Notes: generated by a model not told the origin, from the sequence alone. Positions 8,815 through 18,355 are shown, counted from the stretch's first letter. The stretch: 64,000 nucleotides of DNA from Ewingella americana (GCF_006438725.1 NZ_RCZD01000002.1:435294-499293), one strand, 5' to 3'. Translations and numbers: made by a program.

Positions 8815-10179
8815 ATGACATCACAACTTAAACCGACGCTCGGCACGCTGCATCTGTGGGCGATTGCCGTCGGGCTGGTGATTTCCGGTGAATATTTTGG
8901 CTGGAGCTATGGCTGGGGCGTGGCAGGGACACTGGGTTTTCTGATCACCACATTGTTGGTCGCCACCATGTACACCTGCTTTATTTTCAGTTTTACCGAG
9001 CTGACCACCGCCATTCCTCACGCAGGTGGACCTTTTGCCTATAGCCGCCGCGCCTTCGGGGAAACCGGTGGGTTAATCGCCGGGATGGCGACGCTGATTG
9101 AGTTTGTTTTCGCACCGCCAGCGATTGCGCTGGCGATCGGAGCTTATCTGAATGTGCAATTCCCGGATCTCAATCCGAAAATCGCGGCGGTCGGTGCCTA
9201 TGTGGTGTTTATGGGGCTGAACATTTTAGGCGTCAAGCTGGCGGCAGTGTTCGAGCTGGTGGTCACCGTGCTGGCGGTTCTTGAGTTACTGGTGTTTATG
9301 GGCGTAGTCGCACCAGGGTTCAGCGTGAGTAACTTTGTACTCAACGGCTGGGCCGGTGGCGAGCACTTCGGTATGTCGGCATTCTCGGGCATATTTGCTG
9401 CTATTCCCTTTGCTATCTGGTTTTTCCTGGCCATTGAGGGCGCCGCAATGGCCGCCGAAGAGGCTAAGGATCCGAAACGTACTATTCCTAAAGCCTATGT
9501 CAGCGGCATTCTGACGCTGGTGGTATTAGCCCTCGGCGTCATGGTGATGGCCGGTGGTGCGGGCGACTGGAGCAAGCTTTCCAATATTAATGATCCCCTG
9601 CCACAGGCGATGAAAATGGTGGTGGGTGAGAATTCCGGCTGGATGCATATGCTGGTGTGGATTGGTCTGTTCGGCTTAGTGGCGAGCTTCCACGGTATTA
9701 TTCTGGGTTATTCGCGCCAGTTCTTTGCACTGGCCCGCGCCGGTTATCTGCCGGTTGGCCTGGCGAAATTGTCACGCTATCAGACACCACATCGCGCGAT
9801 TCTACTGGGTGGCGTCATTGGTATTGCGGCAATTTTCAGCGACGGCTTAATCAACTTACAAGGCATGTCCCTGACAGCAGCCATGATCACCATGGCGGTA
9901 TTTGGCGCCATCGTGATGTATCTGATGAGCATGTTGAGCCTGTTCCGGTTGCGTAAGACTGAGCCGAACATGGAGCGCAGTTTCCGCGCCCCAGGCTATC
10001 CGGTGGTACCGGCTATCGCGCTGATTTTAGCGGCGGTATGCCTGGTGGCGATGCTGTGGTTCAACCTGGTGATTGGCGGCGTATTCGTGCTGTTTATGGC
10101 CTGCGGTTATCTCTATTTCATGGCAACCAAAGTACAGCGTAGTAATGCACCCAAAGATCTCATGCTGGAGGGGGAGTGA
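8815..10179 (+). CDS. Ethanolamine-type amino acid/polyamine permease (APC superfamily)
   Basis: 454 residues with about twelve hydrophobic segments. The N-terminal VISGEYFGWSYGWG and the ITTLLVATMYTCF region are characteristic of the ethanolamine permease branch of the APC superfamily. The Shine-Dalgarno CAGGAG precedes the ATG, 32 bp after the phospho-lyase stop, so the two genes form one operon. Expected role is proton- or ion-coupled uptake of ethanolamine or a related amino alcohol across the inner membrane. No eutBC lyase genes are present here; the kinase/phospho-lyase pair would process the substrate instead. Confidence 0.82.
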   Translation: MTSQLKPTLGTLHLWAIAVGLVISGEYFGWSYGWGVAGTLGFLITTLLVATMYTCFIFSFTELTTAIPHAGGPFAYSRRAFGETGGLIAGMATLIEFVFAPPAIALAIGAYLNVQFPDLNPKIAAVGAYVVFMGLNILGVKLAAVFELVVTVLAVLELLVFMGVVAPGFSVSNFVLNGWAGGEHFGMSAFSGIFAAIPFAIWFFLAIEGAAMAAEEAKDPKRTIPKAYVSGILTLVVLALGVMVMAGGAGDWSKLSNINDPLPQAMKMVVGENSGWMHMLVWIGLFGLVASFHGIILGYSRQFFALARAGYLPVGLAKLSRYQTPHRAILLGGVIGIAAIFSDGLINLQGMSLTAAMITMAVFGAIVMYLMSMLSLFRLRKTEPNMERSFRAPGYPVVPAIALILAAVCLVAMLWFNLVIGGVFVLFMACGYLYFMATKVQRSNAPKDLMLEGE

Positions 10180-10243
10180 AAGAAAAGGGTCTGCTTTTGG
10201 GCTGAGTTCTGTGCTGGATAGAGGCTCGAGACTCACGGGCATA

Positions 10244-10274
10244 CTAAGGGGTGAGGCATACCTCATCCCCTTAG
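10244..10274. repeat. Strong hairpin downstream of the permease
   Basis: An inverted repeat of 13-14 bases with a four-base CATA loop and one bulge, 65 bp after the permease stop. No long T-run follows on either strand, so it may be an mRNA-stabilising stem or part of a termination region rather than a classical terminator. Confidence 0.55.
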
Positions 10275-10298
10275 TCTCCCTGTAATTTAGCTTTATCG

Positions 10299-10337
10299 AA
10301 CGGTCTGCATGGGTGATCCCGCAGACCGTTTTCTTTT
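10299..10337 (+). terminator. Rho-independent terminator of the phospho-lyase/permease operon
   Basis: Perfect 10-bp stem AACGGTCTGC / GCAGACCGTT with a 12-base loop, followed by TTCTTTT. It lies between the permease and the convergent mak gene. Confidence 0.75.
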
Positions 10338-10360
10338 GGGAGAGGGAAGGAATAAAAAAG

Positions 10361-11281
10361 TTAGAGGGAGAACCTGCCTTGCGGCCATAGCCACGCCGCG
10401 CCGCGCACGCCGCTGGAGTCGCCGTGGGTGGCTTTAAGGATTGGCGTTTCGCATTCACCGCCGAATACCCACTGTTTCAGCAGCAAAGGAACGGTCTGAT
10501 ACAGACGGTCGACGTTGCTCATGCCGCCACCGAGGACAATGACATCCGGGTCGAGGATATTAACCACGTTCGCCAGCGCCTTGGCTAAACGACGCTCGTA
10601 GCGGCCCAGTGCCAGTTCGGCGACCGGATCGCCACCGTCAGCAAGTTTGATGATTTCGGCACCCTTCAGGCGCTGAGTGGAGAGACGGAAATAATCCTCC
10701 TCAAAACCGGTACCTGAACAGAAGGTTTCTACGCAACCGGACTTACCGCAATAACAGGGCACTTCCTGCGCGAAGCGGATCTCGTCTTCGTCCGGCCACG
10801 GCAGCGGGTTATGCCCCCACTCGCCGGCGTTGCCGTTGCCCCCGGCATGCGCTGCGCTGTTCAATGCAATGCCTGAGCCACAGCCCGTGCCGATAATCAC
10901 CGCAAATACTGTCATCTTGCCTGCGCCTGAGCCATCGGTCGCTTCAGACACGGCCAGACAGTTGGCATCGTTGGCAATCCGCACTTCGCGCCCCAGCAGT
11001 GTGGCGAGATCTTCGTCCAGTTGCTGGTTATTTAGCCACACCGAGTTAGCATTTTTAACTTTGCCGGTGAACGGTGACAATGTACCTGGAATACCCAGCC
11101 CCACGCTGCCGCGATGGCCAGTGGCTTTTTCGGCATCCAGAACCAGACCCTGGATGGCTTTCAGAGTCTTTTCATAATCGTTGCGCGGCGTGTCTACACG
11201 CTTGCGAAACAATTCACGGCCTTCATCAGACAGCGCGATCACTTCAATTTTTGTCCCACCTAAATCAATGCCAATTCGCAC
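10361..11281 (-). CDS. mak: Fructokinase, ROK family
   Basis: 306-residue ROK-family sugar kinase. It starts with the phosphate-binding [13 protein letters not shown], has the catalytic NDANCLA region, a GTGCGSG phosphate loop and the zinc-binding ROK signature [10 protein letters not shown]. The protein matches E. coli Mak (YajF), a manno(fructo)kinase phosphorylating fructose to fructose 6-phosphate in the cytoplasm. Its divergent position next to rdgC and near sbcC is the same as in E. coli, which supports the name. Confidence 0.92.
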   Translation of the reverse strand: MRIGIDLGGTKIEVIALSDEGRELFRKRVDTPRNDYEKTLKAIQGLVLDAEKATGHRGSVGLGIPGTLSPFTGKVKNANSVWLNNQQLDEDLATLLGREVRIANDANCLAVSEATDGSGAGKMTVFAVIIGTGCGSGIALNSAAHAGGNGNAGEWGHNPLPWPDEDEIRFAQEVPCYCGKSGCVETFCSGTGFEEDYFRLSTQRLKGAEIIKLADGGDPVAELALGRYERRLAKALANVVNILDPDVIVLGGGMSNVDRLYQTVPLLLKQWVFGGECETPILKATHGDSSGVRGAAWLWPQGRFSL

Positions 11282-11457
11282 GGGTGCCTCACTTGGTTTA
11301 TGTCTGCGGTTTAGGGTGTTCAGGTAACTCAGTGTAGAACCCGACGGCGAGTCTGCGGGAAGATTTCCTAACGACGCCCGCCGCTCAATTGGGTATCATG
11401 CCGCCCTGCATTCGATAAATCAGCGTACCACGGGTGCGCACGGACAGGGATAACATC

Positions 11458-12372
11458 ATGTTATGGTTTAAAAATTTGTTGGTCTACCGTTTGAGCCGTG
11501 AAGTCTCTTTGTCTGCCGACGAGATGGAAAAACAGTTAAGCGCATTTACCTTCACGCCTTGCGGCAGTCAGGACATGGCTAAAACCGGCTGGGTCTCGCC
11601 AATGGGGTCTCACGGCGGCGATGCCCTGACGCATTCGCATAACGGCCAAATCCTGCTGTGTGCCCGTCAGGAGCAAAAAATCCTGCCCTCGCCGGTGATC
11701 AAGCAGGAGCTGCAAGCCAAGATCGAGCAGATTGAAGGCGAGCAGCACCGTAAGTTGAAGAAGACCGAAAAAGACTCGCTGAAAGACGAAGTTCTGCACT
11801 CGTTGATGCCGCGCGCATTCAGTCGCTTCAGCCAGACCTATATGTGGATCGACACCGTTAACGAACTGATCATGGTTGATGCCGCCAGCGCCAAGAAAGC
11901 CGAAGATATGCTGGCACTCCTGCGTAAAAGCCTGGGTTCACTGCCTGTGGTGCCGCTGACCATGGAAAGCCCGATTGAACTGACGCTGACCGAGTGGGTT
12001 CGCTCTGGCGTCACCCCGGCCGGTTTTACCTTACAGGATGAAGCTGAGCTGAAAGCGATTCTGGAAGAGGGTGGCGTGATCCGCTGCAAGAAGCAGGCGC
12101 TGGTCAGCGATGAAATTGCCACCCATATCGAAAACGGTAAGCTGGTGACCAAGCTGGCGGTAGACTGGCAGGAGCGTATCGCCGTGATGCTGGCCGATGA
12201 TGGCAGTATTAAGCGTCTGAAGTTCAGCGATGTGATCCGCGAACAAAACGATGATATCGACCGCGAGGATTTCGCACAGCGTTTCGATGCAGACTTTATC
12301 CTGATGACCGGTGAAATTGCCGCGTTGATCAAAAACCTGGTAGAGGCTTTAGGCGGCGAAGCACAACGCTAA
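11458..12372 (+). CDS. rdgC: Recombination-associated protein RdgC
   Basis: 304 residues from the ATG at 11458 ([12 protein letters not shown], the conserved RdgC start; an in-frame start 24 bp upstream is less likely). RdgC is a ring-shaped nucleoid-associated DNA-binding protein that modulates RecA-dependent recombination. The protein is alpha/beta and charged, matching the family over its whole length, including the C-terminal [13 protein letters not shown]. Divergent from mak, as in E. coli. Confidence 0.95.
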   Translation: MLWFKNLLVYRLSREVSLSADEMEKQLSAFTFTPCGSQDMAKTGWVSPMGSHGGDALTHSHNGQILLCARQEQKILPSPVIKQELQAKIEQIEGEQHRKLKKTEKDSLKDEVLHSLMPRAFSRFSQTYMWIDTVNELIMVDAASAKKAEDMLALLRKSLGSLPVVPLTMESPIELTLTEWVRSGVTPAGFTLQDEAELKAILEEGGVIRCKKQALVSDEIATHIENGKLVTKLAVDWQERIAVMLADDGSIKRLKFSDVIREQNDDIDREDFAQRFDADFILMTGEIAALIKNLVEALGGEAQR

Positions 12373-12410
12373 TCGCGCAGTGCTGCTTTTGCCGGTACAA
12401 AAATGACTAA

Positions 12411-12434
12411 AGGACGCCAATGCGTCCTTTTTTA
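12411..12434 (+). terminator. rdgC terminator
   Basis: Seven-base stem AGGACGC / GCGTCCT with a CAAT loop, followed by TTTTTTATT, 39 bp after the rdgC stop. Confidence 0.85.
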
Positions 12435-12458
12435 TTGCTCACCGTATTCGGTCAGAAA

Positions 12459-12752
12459 TTATTTATTCAGGTATTTGCATAGGTAAGCGGTAGGTTCAAC
12501 CACTTGCAGATTAAACTCGCCGTGAGCCGGTACATAGAATTTTTCACCCGGCATAAACACCTGCCAGTCCAGCGAGCCAGGTATTAACACTTTCAGCGAG
12601 CCGAGCACGACGGTCATCTCTTCAGGTTTTTCAGTACTGAAGGTGTACTCCCCTTTTTCCATCACGCCGACGCTGACGGCACAACCGGCGCTGTCGCTGT
12701 CAAAACCAATCGACTTAACCTTCCCTGCAAAATACTCATTATTTTTCAACAT
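12459..12752 (-). CDS. ppnP: Pyrimidine/purine nucleoside phosphorylase PpnP
   Basis: 97 residues from the ATG giving [17 protein letters not shown], the conserved start of E. coli PpnP (YaiE); an upstream extension to 12788 lacks homology. A small cupin with [16 protein letters not shown] and the C-terminal [10 protein letters not shown]. PpnP phosphorolyses several nucleosides to free base and ribose 1-phosphate. It lies between rdgC and aroM, as in E. coli. Confidence 0.93.
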   Translation of the reverse strand: MLKNNEYFAGKVKSIGFDSDSAGCAVSVGVMEKGEYTFSTEKPEEMTVVLGSLKVLIPGSLDWQVFMPGEKFYVPAHGEFNLQVVEPTAYLCKYLNK

Positions 12753-12954
12753 AGATTGGCCCTTCGCGATAAGTTTCAGAAACTCCATATTAGGGTCAGG
12801 AAAGGGCTGCTGTCACTGATTATTGTTGATTTCTGGACGACTCCAGAGACATGCCGCAAAGACATGATACTGATTTGATTTTATCGGGTAGCAGTGCCAT
12901 TGTGGACAGTTGCCATCGTATCTGTCCCGTTTCACCCACAGACTGCGCGCATAA

Positions 12955-12979
12955 AAAAGGCCTGAATCTCAGGCCTTTT
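12955..12979 (-). terminator. Terminator after aroM
   Basis: Perfect 11-bp stem AAAAGGCCTGA / TCAGGCCTTTT with a three-base loop, 20 bp past the aroM stop; it supplies a T-run for reverse-strand transcripts. Confidence 0.8.
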
Positions 12980-12999
12980 GGGATCTCAATGCCTCGACC

Positions 13000-13677
13000 T
13001 CAGACAATCAGCTCTGCGGCCAGTTTGGCCACCAGCACGTTGGAGAGTAAAACCGGGATACCGAGCTTACTTTGCAGCAGATCGCTATGCTGACGATGAT
13101 AGCCAATGCAGTCGAGCACCACGACCTGCGCGCCTTGCTCTTCCAACGACAGTGCCGCAGCAGTCAATTTGGCTTCATCGGCCAGATACGGGCTGGCGAC
13201 GGCAAAACAGGGCGCTTTCGGCAGCTTCGACCACTTGATGGCCTGTTCAGCAATTTGCGATTCAATGGGCACCACGATACCGACTTGATGCGTGCCAACA
13301 ATGGCGCGTATCAGCGGTGGAATAATACGGTCCGGTTCGAGCAACATGGCATTTTGAGCCCGCAGACTCTCAAATACGCCAGTACACAGCAGCAGTATGG
13401 TTTCGCAGCCGAGTGCTTCCAGCCAGTCGATCTTCTCCTGCAACCCCTGCTCAACACTGCGTGATCCGAGCGCGATCTGCGTACCATCCAACAAACGTGA
13501 CACCAATACAGGCTCACCCTCTTCGGGGGAATAACGCAGCTCAATCTCCTCTGCCGTCATGGCATCAAGCAGACCAATGTGGGTCACTGACTCTTCGGGA
13601 AGGTATTCCATCAACAACGGCATGATGTCGCTGCGGGGGGCCTGGCCGATGGTTAGGGTGGCGAAGGGTGTCATCAT
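13000..13677 (-). CDS. aroM: AroM family protein
   Basis: 225 residues with the family-typical start FATLTIGQAPRSDIMP, LLCTGVF and VVLDCIGYHR. E. coli aroM lies beside aroL and responds to TyrR, but its function is unknown; the fold resembles Asp/Glu racemase-like proteins. Here it is the last gene of a reverse-strand operon with a DUF1177 gene (5 bp upstream) and an OPT transporter, a setting suggesting breakdown of an imported small molecule rather than aromatic biosynthesis. ATG is preceded by GGAG eight bases upstream. Confidence 0.88.
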   Translation of the reverse strand: MMTPFATLTIGQAPRSDIMPLLMEYLPEESVTHIGLLDAMTAEEIELRYSPEEGEPVLVSRLLDGTQIALGSRSVEQGLQEKIDWLEALGCETILLLCTGVFESLRAQNAMLLEPDRIIPPLIRAIVGTHQVGIVVPIESQIAEQAIKWSKLPKAPCFAVASPYLADEAKLTAAALSLEEQGAQVVVLDCIGYHRQHSDLLQSKLGIPVLLSNVLVAKLAAELIV

Positions 13678-13682
13678 AGTGA

Positions 13683-14612
13683 TCAGCTCCGGCTTTGCAG
13701 GTGACGCAAGCTTCCGTACAGCGACAACAACAGTTGATATTCGTCGGCATCAAACAACTGACAGCTGCCGCGACCAAATTCTTTTGCCACTTCGACGACA
13801 AATTTTGCCGCCAGCGCGATGTCTACTTCATGGCTTGCGCCCGTTCCACAGCCCGGCACGACCGATTCGGCCGTGATCGCCACGCCCACGACAGGAACGT
13901 CAGTCGCCGTGGAAGGTTGCAGAATACTGTTGAGGTGGTGGACACCATTGCCGTAAGGCGTGATGTCCTGAGTGGTGATCGGGAAGGTTACCGCCGGTTT
14001 TCCGGTGGTCATCTCCATAATGCGCAACAGGTCTTCGGACACACGCAGGATGTAACCCTCTTTCACCGTTGGCGATATAGCAAAGCCTTTGTGATTGATA
14101 ATGCGGTTACCTTTGGTGGTGTCGATGGACAAAATCGCGTCCACGCCCTCCACCACTTCATGGTCATTCATGGTGACGTCGTCGATAGGCGAGTCCATAA
14201 AATCTACCGGGTCATGCGGTCGGGTGGGTGCGTTGGGGCAGATGTGGGTGGTGATAATCACATCGCCATCGAGGACATCGCCTTTGCGTTGCATATCGGC
14301 CAGCTTCAGCGCACTGGCGACGGCCGCAATGGCGCCATCAGCGTCAGATACCACGCCGATACGCGTTGGCCGCGCACCAATACCGCCCAGACGGCCAATA
14401 ATCCCAAGTGTCGGCGCAGTGCCCCCACGGCTTTTGCCCTGACTGCCAGGCACCGTGATGCGTACAAAATCGGTGCCGCCCTTCGGACCGTCGGCACGAT
14501 GCGTGCTGGCAGTGACAGCGGGATAGCCCGCGAACAAATCCACTACGTCCTGGCCGCTGACGTAAGCACTGTCGATGACTTCGAACACGGTCAAGGTCTG
14601 TTGCAAACTCAT
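13683..14612 (-). CDS. DUF1177 domain protein
   Basis: 309 residues matching the DUF1177 family over its length, with the conserved THICPNAPTRPHDPVDFM stretch, an SIDTTKGN segment and GVAITAESVVPGCGTGASHE. The concentration of His, Asp and Cys residues hints at a metal-dependent enzyme, but no activity can be assigned. It sits between the OPT transporter (164 bp upstream) and aroM (5 bp downstream) on the same strand, so the three products probably act on one imported substrate. Confidence 0.8.
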   Translation of the reverse strand: MSLQQTLTVFEVIDSAYVSGQDVVDLFAGYPAVTASTHRADGPKGGTDFVRITVPGSQGKSRGGTAPTLGIIGRLGGIGARPTRIGVVSDADGAIAAVASALKLADMQRKGDVLDGDVIITTHICPNAPTRPHDPVDFMDSPIDDVTMNDHEVVEGVDAILSIDTTKGNRIINHKGFAISPTVKEGYILRVSEDLLRIMEMTTGKPAVTFPITTQDITPYGNGVHHLNSILQPSTATDVPVVGVAITAESVVPGCGTGASHEVDIALAAKFVVEVAKEFGRGSCQLFDADEYQLLLSLYGSLRHLQSRS

Positions 14613-14776
14613 GATGCTTTCCTCTTAACACATCGCGGCAGGCGCTGCGGGAGCGCACCAACCAAAACTGTCGCGAAAACTGTCAGCTGTTCATTTCATC
14701 TTTTCATTTCAGAAAGGTCTGAATGAATCAGTCTGTTTTTTCATTTGGCTTTAAAAGCCCTGGTGTTGACGCAGTA

Positions 14777-16357
14777 TTACTTGGTTTTTGAACTGAAAAT
14801 CGAGTTAAAGAAGCTGTACAGGGCATCACCGGCAATAAAACCGGCAGCCAGAATTTCCATCGGCGTGCGCCCTTTTTCACCCCAGATACGGATGATGATG
14901 ATGCGCAGCACAATACCGGCGATCACTGCCCAACCGGCCATGACGCTGTTGATCAGCAAACCGGTAGCCAGCAGAACACCAAGCTGGCGTTTCGGCCCGC
15001 CGATCAGCTGAATAAGTGCGCCCGGAATGGCCCAAATCATGAGACTGTAAGCGATACCCGGCTGCGCACCGGCCTGAATAGTTTTGGCATACACGCGGGC
15101 AACCGGCGGGACCAAATCCTGAGCGAAGTAACCAATGTGCGCGAACCAGACCACCGGGATGGCAATGACAAAGGCGATCAGTGCAGCAAATAACTGGATG
15201 CGCCGCCCGGTGAGTTCAGCCTGTAGGTCTTTGCCATAACCGCGCAGGATAAACCCGGCTTTAAGATCAAAACCCATGTCGGCAAAAGCCGGACCCGTCG
15301 CGGCGGTAAAGCCTGTCAGTACGCACAGCGCCAGCGGCGGGAAGCCAATCAAAATCCCGACAATCAGCGTGATTAAGGCCACCGCGAAAGCAGGGAACCA
15401 ACCAGAGTGCATCGCGGCAATGCCGACAATCAATTCGTGGAAGAAAGCGGCAAACGCGGCATAAACGATGAAGGCAACCAACATACCAACCGACATTTCG
15501 CTGTACAGACCACCCGCCAGTGCCAGCAATGCGGCGATAGCAATATAGCCCACCGCACCCAGCCCGAGTGCTTTACGTACTTCGGTGGCCGGTTGAGTGA
15601 AGCTGGTTCTGGCATCAGCATTTTTCGCCCGCACCACCTGAATCACCTGAATCAACGACACCAGCCCCGCGCCCACCATCATGCCGTGCGGAATATACAT
15701 GGCACTCAAATCCAAACCGGCAATCGGCTGCGCATACGCGCGGATCAGCAGGCCAATACCAAACATGCTTAAGGCCCAGATATTACCAATGAACGCCGTA
15801 CCAAAGGCCGCCATCGGGATTTTGAGCATCGCACCGCCCAGTCCAATCACTACGCCCACCACCAGCAACCAGGCCTGACGCCCGCCCTTGTCACCCGCTT
15901 TAATGGCTTCAGCGGCAGCAACGCCCGGTGGCCAGGCATTGCTGGCAGGGAAAACTTTGGTGTCAAACAAACGGTAAAGCAGGTAGGCATCAAGCAACAT
16001 GGCGGCGGCGACACCGACAAACATCGGTAAAATCAGCTGCGGTTGGCCCATAACGTAAGGAATGGCAATCGGCATCAACAGGCTGTTGGCCGCGCCAAAG
16101 GTGGCGGAGGAGATGACCGTCTGAGCCAAATTCTGGGTGTGGATTGAGCGGTAACGCTGGAAAGCCTGCATCGGAATACGCGCCAGCAGCATGGCAAACA
16201 GCGCACCAATAATTGACGTATTTGGCGTAACACCTAATGTGGTGATCAACTGCACGCCGATGATGGCGCCCAATATAGAGAGCAAAATCATCACCAATAA
16301 CGTGCCAATATCCCTGAGTGGATTGTGTTTATTATTCTGAAAATCGTTTTCTGACAT
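14777..16357 (-). CDS. OPT-family transporter
   Basis: 526 residues with about 12-14 hydrophobic segments. The AWPPGVAAAEAIKAGD segment corresponds to the OPT-family motif for oligopeptide or metal-chelate transporters, and GYIAIAALLALAGGLYSEMS and GFPPLALCVLTGFTAATG are also family-like. It would import a peptide-like or chelator substrate across the inner membrane. It is downstream of an IclR-type regulator and upstream of DUF1177 and aroM, forming a four-gene unit read leftward. Confidence 0.83.
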   Translation of the reverse strand: MSENDFQNNKHNPLRDIGTLLVMILLSILGAIIGVQLITTLGVTPNTSIIGALFAMLLARIPMQAFQRYRSIHTQNLAQTVISSATFGAANSLLMPIAIPYVMGQPQLILPMFVGVAAAMLLDAYLLYRLFDTKVFPASNAWPPGVAAAEAIKAGDKGGRQAWLLVVGVVIGLGGAMLKIPMAAFGTAFIGNIWALSMFGIGLLIRAYAQPIAGLDLSAMYIPHGMMVGAGLVSLIQVIQVVRAKNADARTSFTQPATEVRKALGLGAVGYIAIAALLALAGGLYSEMSVGMLVAFIVYAAFAAFFHELIVGIAAMHSGWFPAFAVALITLIVGILIGFPPLALCVLTGFTAATGPAFADMGFDLKAGFILRGYGKDLQAELTGRRIQLFAALIAFVIAIPVVWFAHIGYFAQDLVPPVARVYAKTIQAGAQPGIAYSLMIWAIPGALIQLIGGPKRQLGVLLATGLLINSVMAGWAVIAGIVLRIIIIRIWGEKGRTPMEILAAGFIAGDALYSFFNSIFSSKTK

Positions 16358-16452
16358 AACGGCCCCTGAAGTTGGTGCAAATAAACGCGTTATTTTTCAC
16401 GCCGGAGAAGACATGGATGCTCTCTGGCGAACAGTCGCAGTGCGGTATCAGT

Positions 16453-17217
16453 CTATTGCCAATACTCATCACCCAATTTCTCAGCTAATTGCTGAGTGAC
16501 GGCGATCAGACCTTCTTTAATTCCAGCGGGAATATCCTGCCCTTCTTGCGGCGAAGGAAAGGATAAACACAATCCCACCATTTCATTACGGTGTTTATTG
16601 GTAATGCTAGTGGCTAATGTACTGATTCCATGCAAGGTTTCATTGCAGGCATGAGACACGCCGGTTTCCCGTATGGGTACTAGTCGGGCTAAAAGAGCCT
16701 CTAAGGTTTGTGGAGAATTAACTGAATTCACCTGGTAATCCAGGCCAAAACGTTGAATCACTTCTTCGTCAGTATAACGCGCCAGAATGGCGCGACCGAT
16801 GGCGGTTTCATGCGCCGGAAGCAGACTGCCGGCGGGCGTAACCACCTGCAAATAAGTGCGTCCAGGGAACATGCGCATCACCATAATATCCCGCCCGGTC
16901 AGCATCGAAATATAACCCGTGCACTGGGTTAATTGCCCCAACTGCGTCATATAGGGTGAAGCTGCATCCACCAGCGGCGCTGAAAGATAATGACTGGCGA
17001 CAGACAGAATCAATTTTCCAATGCGATATAAACGGCTATCCGGGTCGCGCTCCAATAACCCTTCACACTCCATGGTCATTAATAATCGCGATGCCGTACT
17101 TTTTGGCAGCTTTAAATGCTCCACCACCTCACTGAATGACAACCCTGGGTGGCCCTGTCTGCTTCCCTGCCGGGAAAATAATTGTAATACCGCAGAGGCG
17201 TTTTCTAATGTTGTCAT
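16453..17217 (-). CDS. IclR-family transcriptional regulator
   Basis: 254 residues. N-terminal winged helix (LSFSEVVEHLKLPKSTASRLLMTMECEGLLERD) and C-terminal IclR effector domain (PAHETAIGRAILA; CNETLHGISTLATSI). It heads the leftward operon with the OPT transporter, DUF1177 gene and aroM, 95 bp upstream of the transporter. A palindrome in its own leader suggests autoregulation. The effector is unknown. Confidence 0.88.
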   Translation of the reverse strand: MTTLENASAVLQLFSRQGSRQGHPGLSFSEVVEHLKLPKSTASRLLMTMECEGLLERDPDSRLYRIGKLILSVASHYLSAPLVDAASPYMTQLGQLTQCTGYISMLTGRDIMVMRMFPGRTYLQVVTPAGSLLPAHETAIGRAILARYTDEEVIQRFGLDYQVNSVNSPQTLEALLARLVPIRETGVSHACNETLHGISTLATSITNKHRNEMVGLCLSFPSPQEGQDIPAGIKEGLIAVTQQLAEKLGDEYWQ

Positions 17218-17224
17218 GCAAGAG

Positions 17225-17241
17225 GTTCCGCTATATGGAAC
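17225..17241. promoter_or_regulatory. Palindrome overlapping the IclR-gene ribosome-binding region
   Basis: GTTCC-N7-GGAAC, a 17-bp palindrome whose GGAAC arm (reverse strand) lies just upstream of the regulator's ATG. Its layout resembles IclR-family operators, which have TGGAA/TTCCA-like arms. Autoregulation is inferred. Confidence 0.45.
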
Positions 17242-17441
17242 TCAGTTCCTGATTAGTTAAATAAAAGTTAAGGCTGATACCGGGAATGGTCAAGTTGTTT
17301 ATTTCCTGGCAGGTGAGGGGCAGTAAGCAAATATGCTTATTGTGGAATAAAAAACACAGATAATGAGATGAGGTATAGCAATAAAACCGATTATTATTAT
17401 GTTTTTTAAATTTTTGCCAGCAGAATGTTTTGATGAGGAAA

Positions 17442-17475
17442 AACAAAAAGGTCCGCCTCAGGGCAGACCGTTTTG
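17442..17475 (-). terminator. yaiA terminator
   Basis: Eight-base stem GGTCCGCC / GGCAGACC with one mismatch and a TCAG loop; the reverse-strand transcript continues into a T-rich tract. Confidence 0.7.
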
Positions 17476-17484
17476 AAAAAGTGC

Positions 17485-17676
17485 TTAACTGATACTTTGA
17501 TCTTCGTAACGCCTTTTGGAGTCCAGTGCTTCACTTTCTGTTTCGTGTTCGCTTATCAGTGTGTCGGGTTTGGGATGGTCGGCCCGCAGCTCGTACCAAG
17601 TTTGCGTTTTACCTGGCTCACCCTTTTCAACCGGAACAATATAGGCACTGCGTGGGTAGGGAGGCTGACTCGGCAT
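17485..17676 (-). CDS. yaiA: YaiA family protein
   Basis: 63 residues, the same length as E. coli YaiA, with the conserved [28 protein letters not shown] and KRRYED segments. Function unknown. It follows aroL on the same strand as in E. coli, where it shares aroL control. Here an intervening hairpin at 17783-17803 may separate the transcripts partially. Confidence 0.9.
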   Translation of the reverse strand: MPSQPPYPRSAYIVPVEKGEPGKTQTWYELRADHPKPDTLISEHETESEALDSKRRYEDQSIS

Positions 17677-17782
17677 GTAAACTCCTTAGCGGATGATGAA
17701 TACCTGAATGCTTCAGAGTTTAAGTATAGACAGTCAGCCGCCACGCTTCGCAAAGTCTGAGTCGGAAGCCTCTGAAAAGTAA

Positions 17783-17803
17783 AACGGGCCATCAAGGCCC
17801 GTT
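17783..17803 (-). terminator. Hairpin between aroL and yaiA
   Basis: Perfect 8-bp stem AACGGGCC / GGCCCGTT with an ATCAA loop; the reverse-strand transcript continues with TTTACTTTT, so it can act as an aroL terminator or attenuator ahead of yaiA. Confidence 0.65.
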
Positions 17804-17830
17804 ATCACACACCTTCTCGGCAGGCTGGCT

Positions 17831-18355
17831 TCAGCGTGCGACGGGAAGCGCCAGGGCATCAAGAATGGCGTCAACGACCAGGGCGGGGTCTTGCGCGCCA
17901 TCAACGACAATGTGCGCCGCCGCCTGATACAGAGCTTCACGCTCATTCAACACTTCCTGCATCTCTTCGGTGATCGGTTTGCCGGTCAGCGTCGGACGCT
18001 GATCCTCCAGCGGGGACGCTTGCAGACGATGCGCAAGCGTTGAGGCTGGAGAACGCAGATAGATAACCGTTCCGCTGCGGCGCATAAAGTCACGGTTATG
18101 CTCCGCCAAAACCACGCCACCACCGGTCGCCACCACGGTCAGCGGCGAACTGATGCTTTCCAGCGCCTGAGTTTCACGACGGCGGAACCCTTCCCACCCT
18201 TCGCGCTCAACAATTTCAGCCACGCTGAGTCTGGAGGTTTGCAGCAGATAACTATCCGTATCGACAAATTTATAGCTCAGTGCAGTAGCCAGCGCACTGC
18301 CCACCGTGGTTTTACCTGCGCCGCGCGCGCCTATCATGAAAATGGGTTGAGTCAT
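17831..18355 (-). CDS. aroL: Shikimate kinase II
   Basis: 174 residues, the usual length. P-loop GARGAGKT at about residues 8-15, DTDSY for magnesium and shikimate binding, FRRRE shikimate contacts, GGGVV, and the lid LEDQRPTL. It phosphorylates shikimate to shikimate 3-phosphate using ATP in the chorismate pathway. Followed by yaiA and the aroM operon as in E. coli. A TrpR-like palindrome lies upstream. Confidence 0.96.
   Translation of the reverse strand: MTQPIFMIGARGAGKTTVGSALATALSYKFVDTDSYLLQTSRLSVAEIVEREGWEGFRRRETQALESISSPLTVVATGGGVVLAEHNRDFMRRSGTVIYLRSPASTLAHRLQASPLEDQRPTLTGKPITEEMQEVLNEREALYQAAAHIVVDGAQDPALVVDAILDALALPVAR

Noticed and set aside
17231-17446. 71-codon reverse frame in front of the IclR gene
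   Set aside because: Low-complexity AT-rich translation with no ribosome-binding site or family features; it spans the leader of the regulator.
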